64,000 nt of DNA from Fragilaria crotonensis. Its lineage: Eukaryota; Bacillariophyta; Fragilariophyceae; Fragilariales; Fragilariaceae. The position numbers were made by a program, and so were the translations under genes. The notes beneath the pieces are model-generated. The model had not been told where the DNA came from and did not search any database. It saw only the letters and a program-made list of their open reading frames with translations. Positions 62,774 through 64,000 of this stretch are shown in pieces. Position 1 is the stretch's first letter. Each line of letters opens with the position of its first letter. The DNA lies in the NCBI GenBank assembly GCA_022925895.1, contig JAKSYS010000125.1:48658-112657 (forward strand). The letters run 5' to 3'.

Positions 62774-64000
62774 CTGAGAGTGACGCGCGCAAAATGAGAA
62801 ACGCAAAGAGCGATCATGCAAACCCATTACTGCCCTTGGACGTTACAGCTGAACTTACTCATCAATGCCTCCATCGAATTCATGGTTCCCCATTCCATTG
62901 GCGTCCAACCCCATCGCATTGTACATGAGAATATCAGCAAGGCCTGGCTTTCCGAGGTATGGGACTTCGGTCGATGCGTCGTAGAAAGGCCCTGGAAGCG
63001 TGTGGTCACCCGCAGTCAAGTGAAGCGTGTATGCATTTTCCATCTCGCCCAACATCTTCAAATGTTCTGCGATGGCTGCATAATGGATGATCTTTTCTTC
63101 AAGGGTGTTGAGGTCCAGAAAGTCTGATTCGTTGTCAGACGAGTGAAGAATCTGTAACGTGAAACCACTGCTTGGCTTCATGACATTTGCTGGGGTGGGA
63201 GGATCCGGAATATCCACGGATCCACCAAGCTCCGAAGCAATGTAATCCTTCAGAATCTCTTGTTCTCCCAATGTTGTCGTCGCGAGTTGTGTGGCAGCAG
63301 CGAGGGAGGTATATCCATCACCTCCGGTCGCGAGGAAATCGTTGGTTGCCAAAACATAGGTTCGACTAGGGTCACCCTGTAGTTCTCCAGATGAGACAAT
63401 CGTATCAACGACATCGCCCGCGCTATCGACCTGAACCAATTCAATCACTCGAGACGGCGAAGATATGCTTGTCTGTCCCTCCAAACCAGGCCTTGTTGCA
63501 TCGAAAGTGACTTGAAGACCAGCAAGCTGGGCAAAGCGACCGTCTTCAGAAGGATAGCGACTGTACGCATTCTCGAGTGCAGCCAACAACTGTGCAGCAC
63601 TTATCCCAACAACGGTCAGCTTGTTGTCGAATGGCAACGCCGCGTTCACAACCACAGAAGTAATTTGAGGCCCTTCGATTGTGCCACGAATTCCCCCACC
63701 ATTCTTCAGTGCCATTTGAACAGTGACTCCCGCTGGTCCGTTGGCGTCAACATAAGCTTGGGCAGCCCAAATGCTAGAGTCAGCAGCTAAACGACCCAAG
63801 TTCGTTTCCCTCGTGCGAACATCAGCTCGCAAGCCATTCAGTTCTACAGAGGTGGTGCCGACAACTGTGAAGGCATCCGTAATAAGTGGCGTGGCTCGGA
63901 GATCATCAAGTATTTGGCGAACCGTTCTGTCTCCTTTCCTCTTGCTCAGCGAAGTCGTTCCGTTGACAACATTGGCGAGAAGACCGACAGCTTCTGCCGT
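61270..64000. repeat. Tandem duplication within the 5'-nucleotidase locus
   Basis: 61270-62087 matches 63181-64000 at an offset of 1911-1913 bp. By eye there are three substitutions and one 2-bp indel in about 820 bp. The second copy runs off the window, so the full repeat unit is at least this long. Confidence 0.92.
62859..64000 (-). CDS. 5'-nucleotidase: C-terminal half of unit A fused to N-terminal phosphoesterase of unit B (partial)
   Basis: One open frame enters from the window edge and reads the C-terminal domain of unit A (RETNLGRLAADSS, ALKNGGGIRGT, LAGLQVTFDATRPG, LATNDFLATGGDGYTSLA, IPDPPTPANV). It then passes without a stop into MKPSSGFTLQILHSSDNESD, the start of the metallophosphatase domain of unit B. 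LTAGDHTLPGPF and GNHEFDGGID follow, up to the splice donor at 62858. The gene therefore encodes consecutive nucleotidase units in one chain. The usual first metal motif DxH is DNE here. It is a probable secreted or surface enzyme; the signal peptide lies outside the window. Confidence 0.85.

Overview
The window looks like nuclear DNA from a diatom, probably a raphid pennate. It has short GT-AG introns (68, 85, 158 and 165 nt), a DVLFGR-type DUF6824 protein, a secreted Ser/Lys repeat protein resembling silica-associated proteins, a decayed IPSEIG-type leucine-rich-repeat receptor, a possible bipartite plastid presequence, and transposases of families common in diatom genomes. No rRNA, tRNA or CRISPR was recognised.

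Left part (1-34 kb): host genes separated by long non-coding stretches. In order they are a truncated P-type cation ATPase (Na+/K+-ATPase type, minus), two secreted or anchored proteins, a decayed Tc1/mariner-superfamily element (4473-7886), a possibly plastid-targeted protein, a secreted EGF/silaffin-like repeat protein, sphingolipid delta-4 desaturase, a TA-flanked 1.5-kb TIR element (16550-18052), a GT8-like glycosyltransferase, L-serine/threonine dehydratase, a DUF6824 gene with a duplicated 3' end, the complex I assembly factor NDUFAF7, a small coiled-coil membrane protein, and a type II glycosyltransferase whose stem is 22 exact-length 33-bp repeats.

Right part (34-57 kb): a dense transposon cluster with readable element boundaries. 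It holds a 985-aa DDE transposase, a PIF/Harbinger element (37787-42162, TAA target duplication) with an intact transposase, a second TA-flanked TIR element (42462-44560) related to the first, a decayed PIF/Harbinger (47229-50309), a Mutator-like element (MULE, 50968-55190) with 475-485 bp terminal repeats and a perfect 9-bp target duplication, and a retrotransposon RNase H relic. A host FkbM methyltransferase lies between elements.

Far right (57-64 kb): a decayed LRR receptor gene, then a 5'-nucleotidase locus with two nearly identical units. The C-terminal half of one unit is fused in frame to the N-terminal phosphoesterase domain of the next.

Most unusual items: the MULE carries a head-to-head second gene whose HxD...H signature suggests an Fe(II)/2-oxoglutarate dioxygenase-like fold; the nucleotidase units are fused in tandem and have altered metal-site motifs; two TIR elements share an internal palindrome module; and two host genes carry in-frame minisatellites in extracellular or luminal linker regions.
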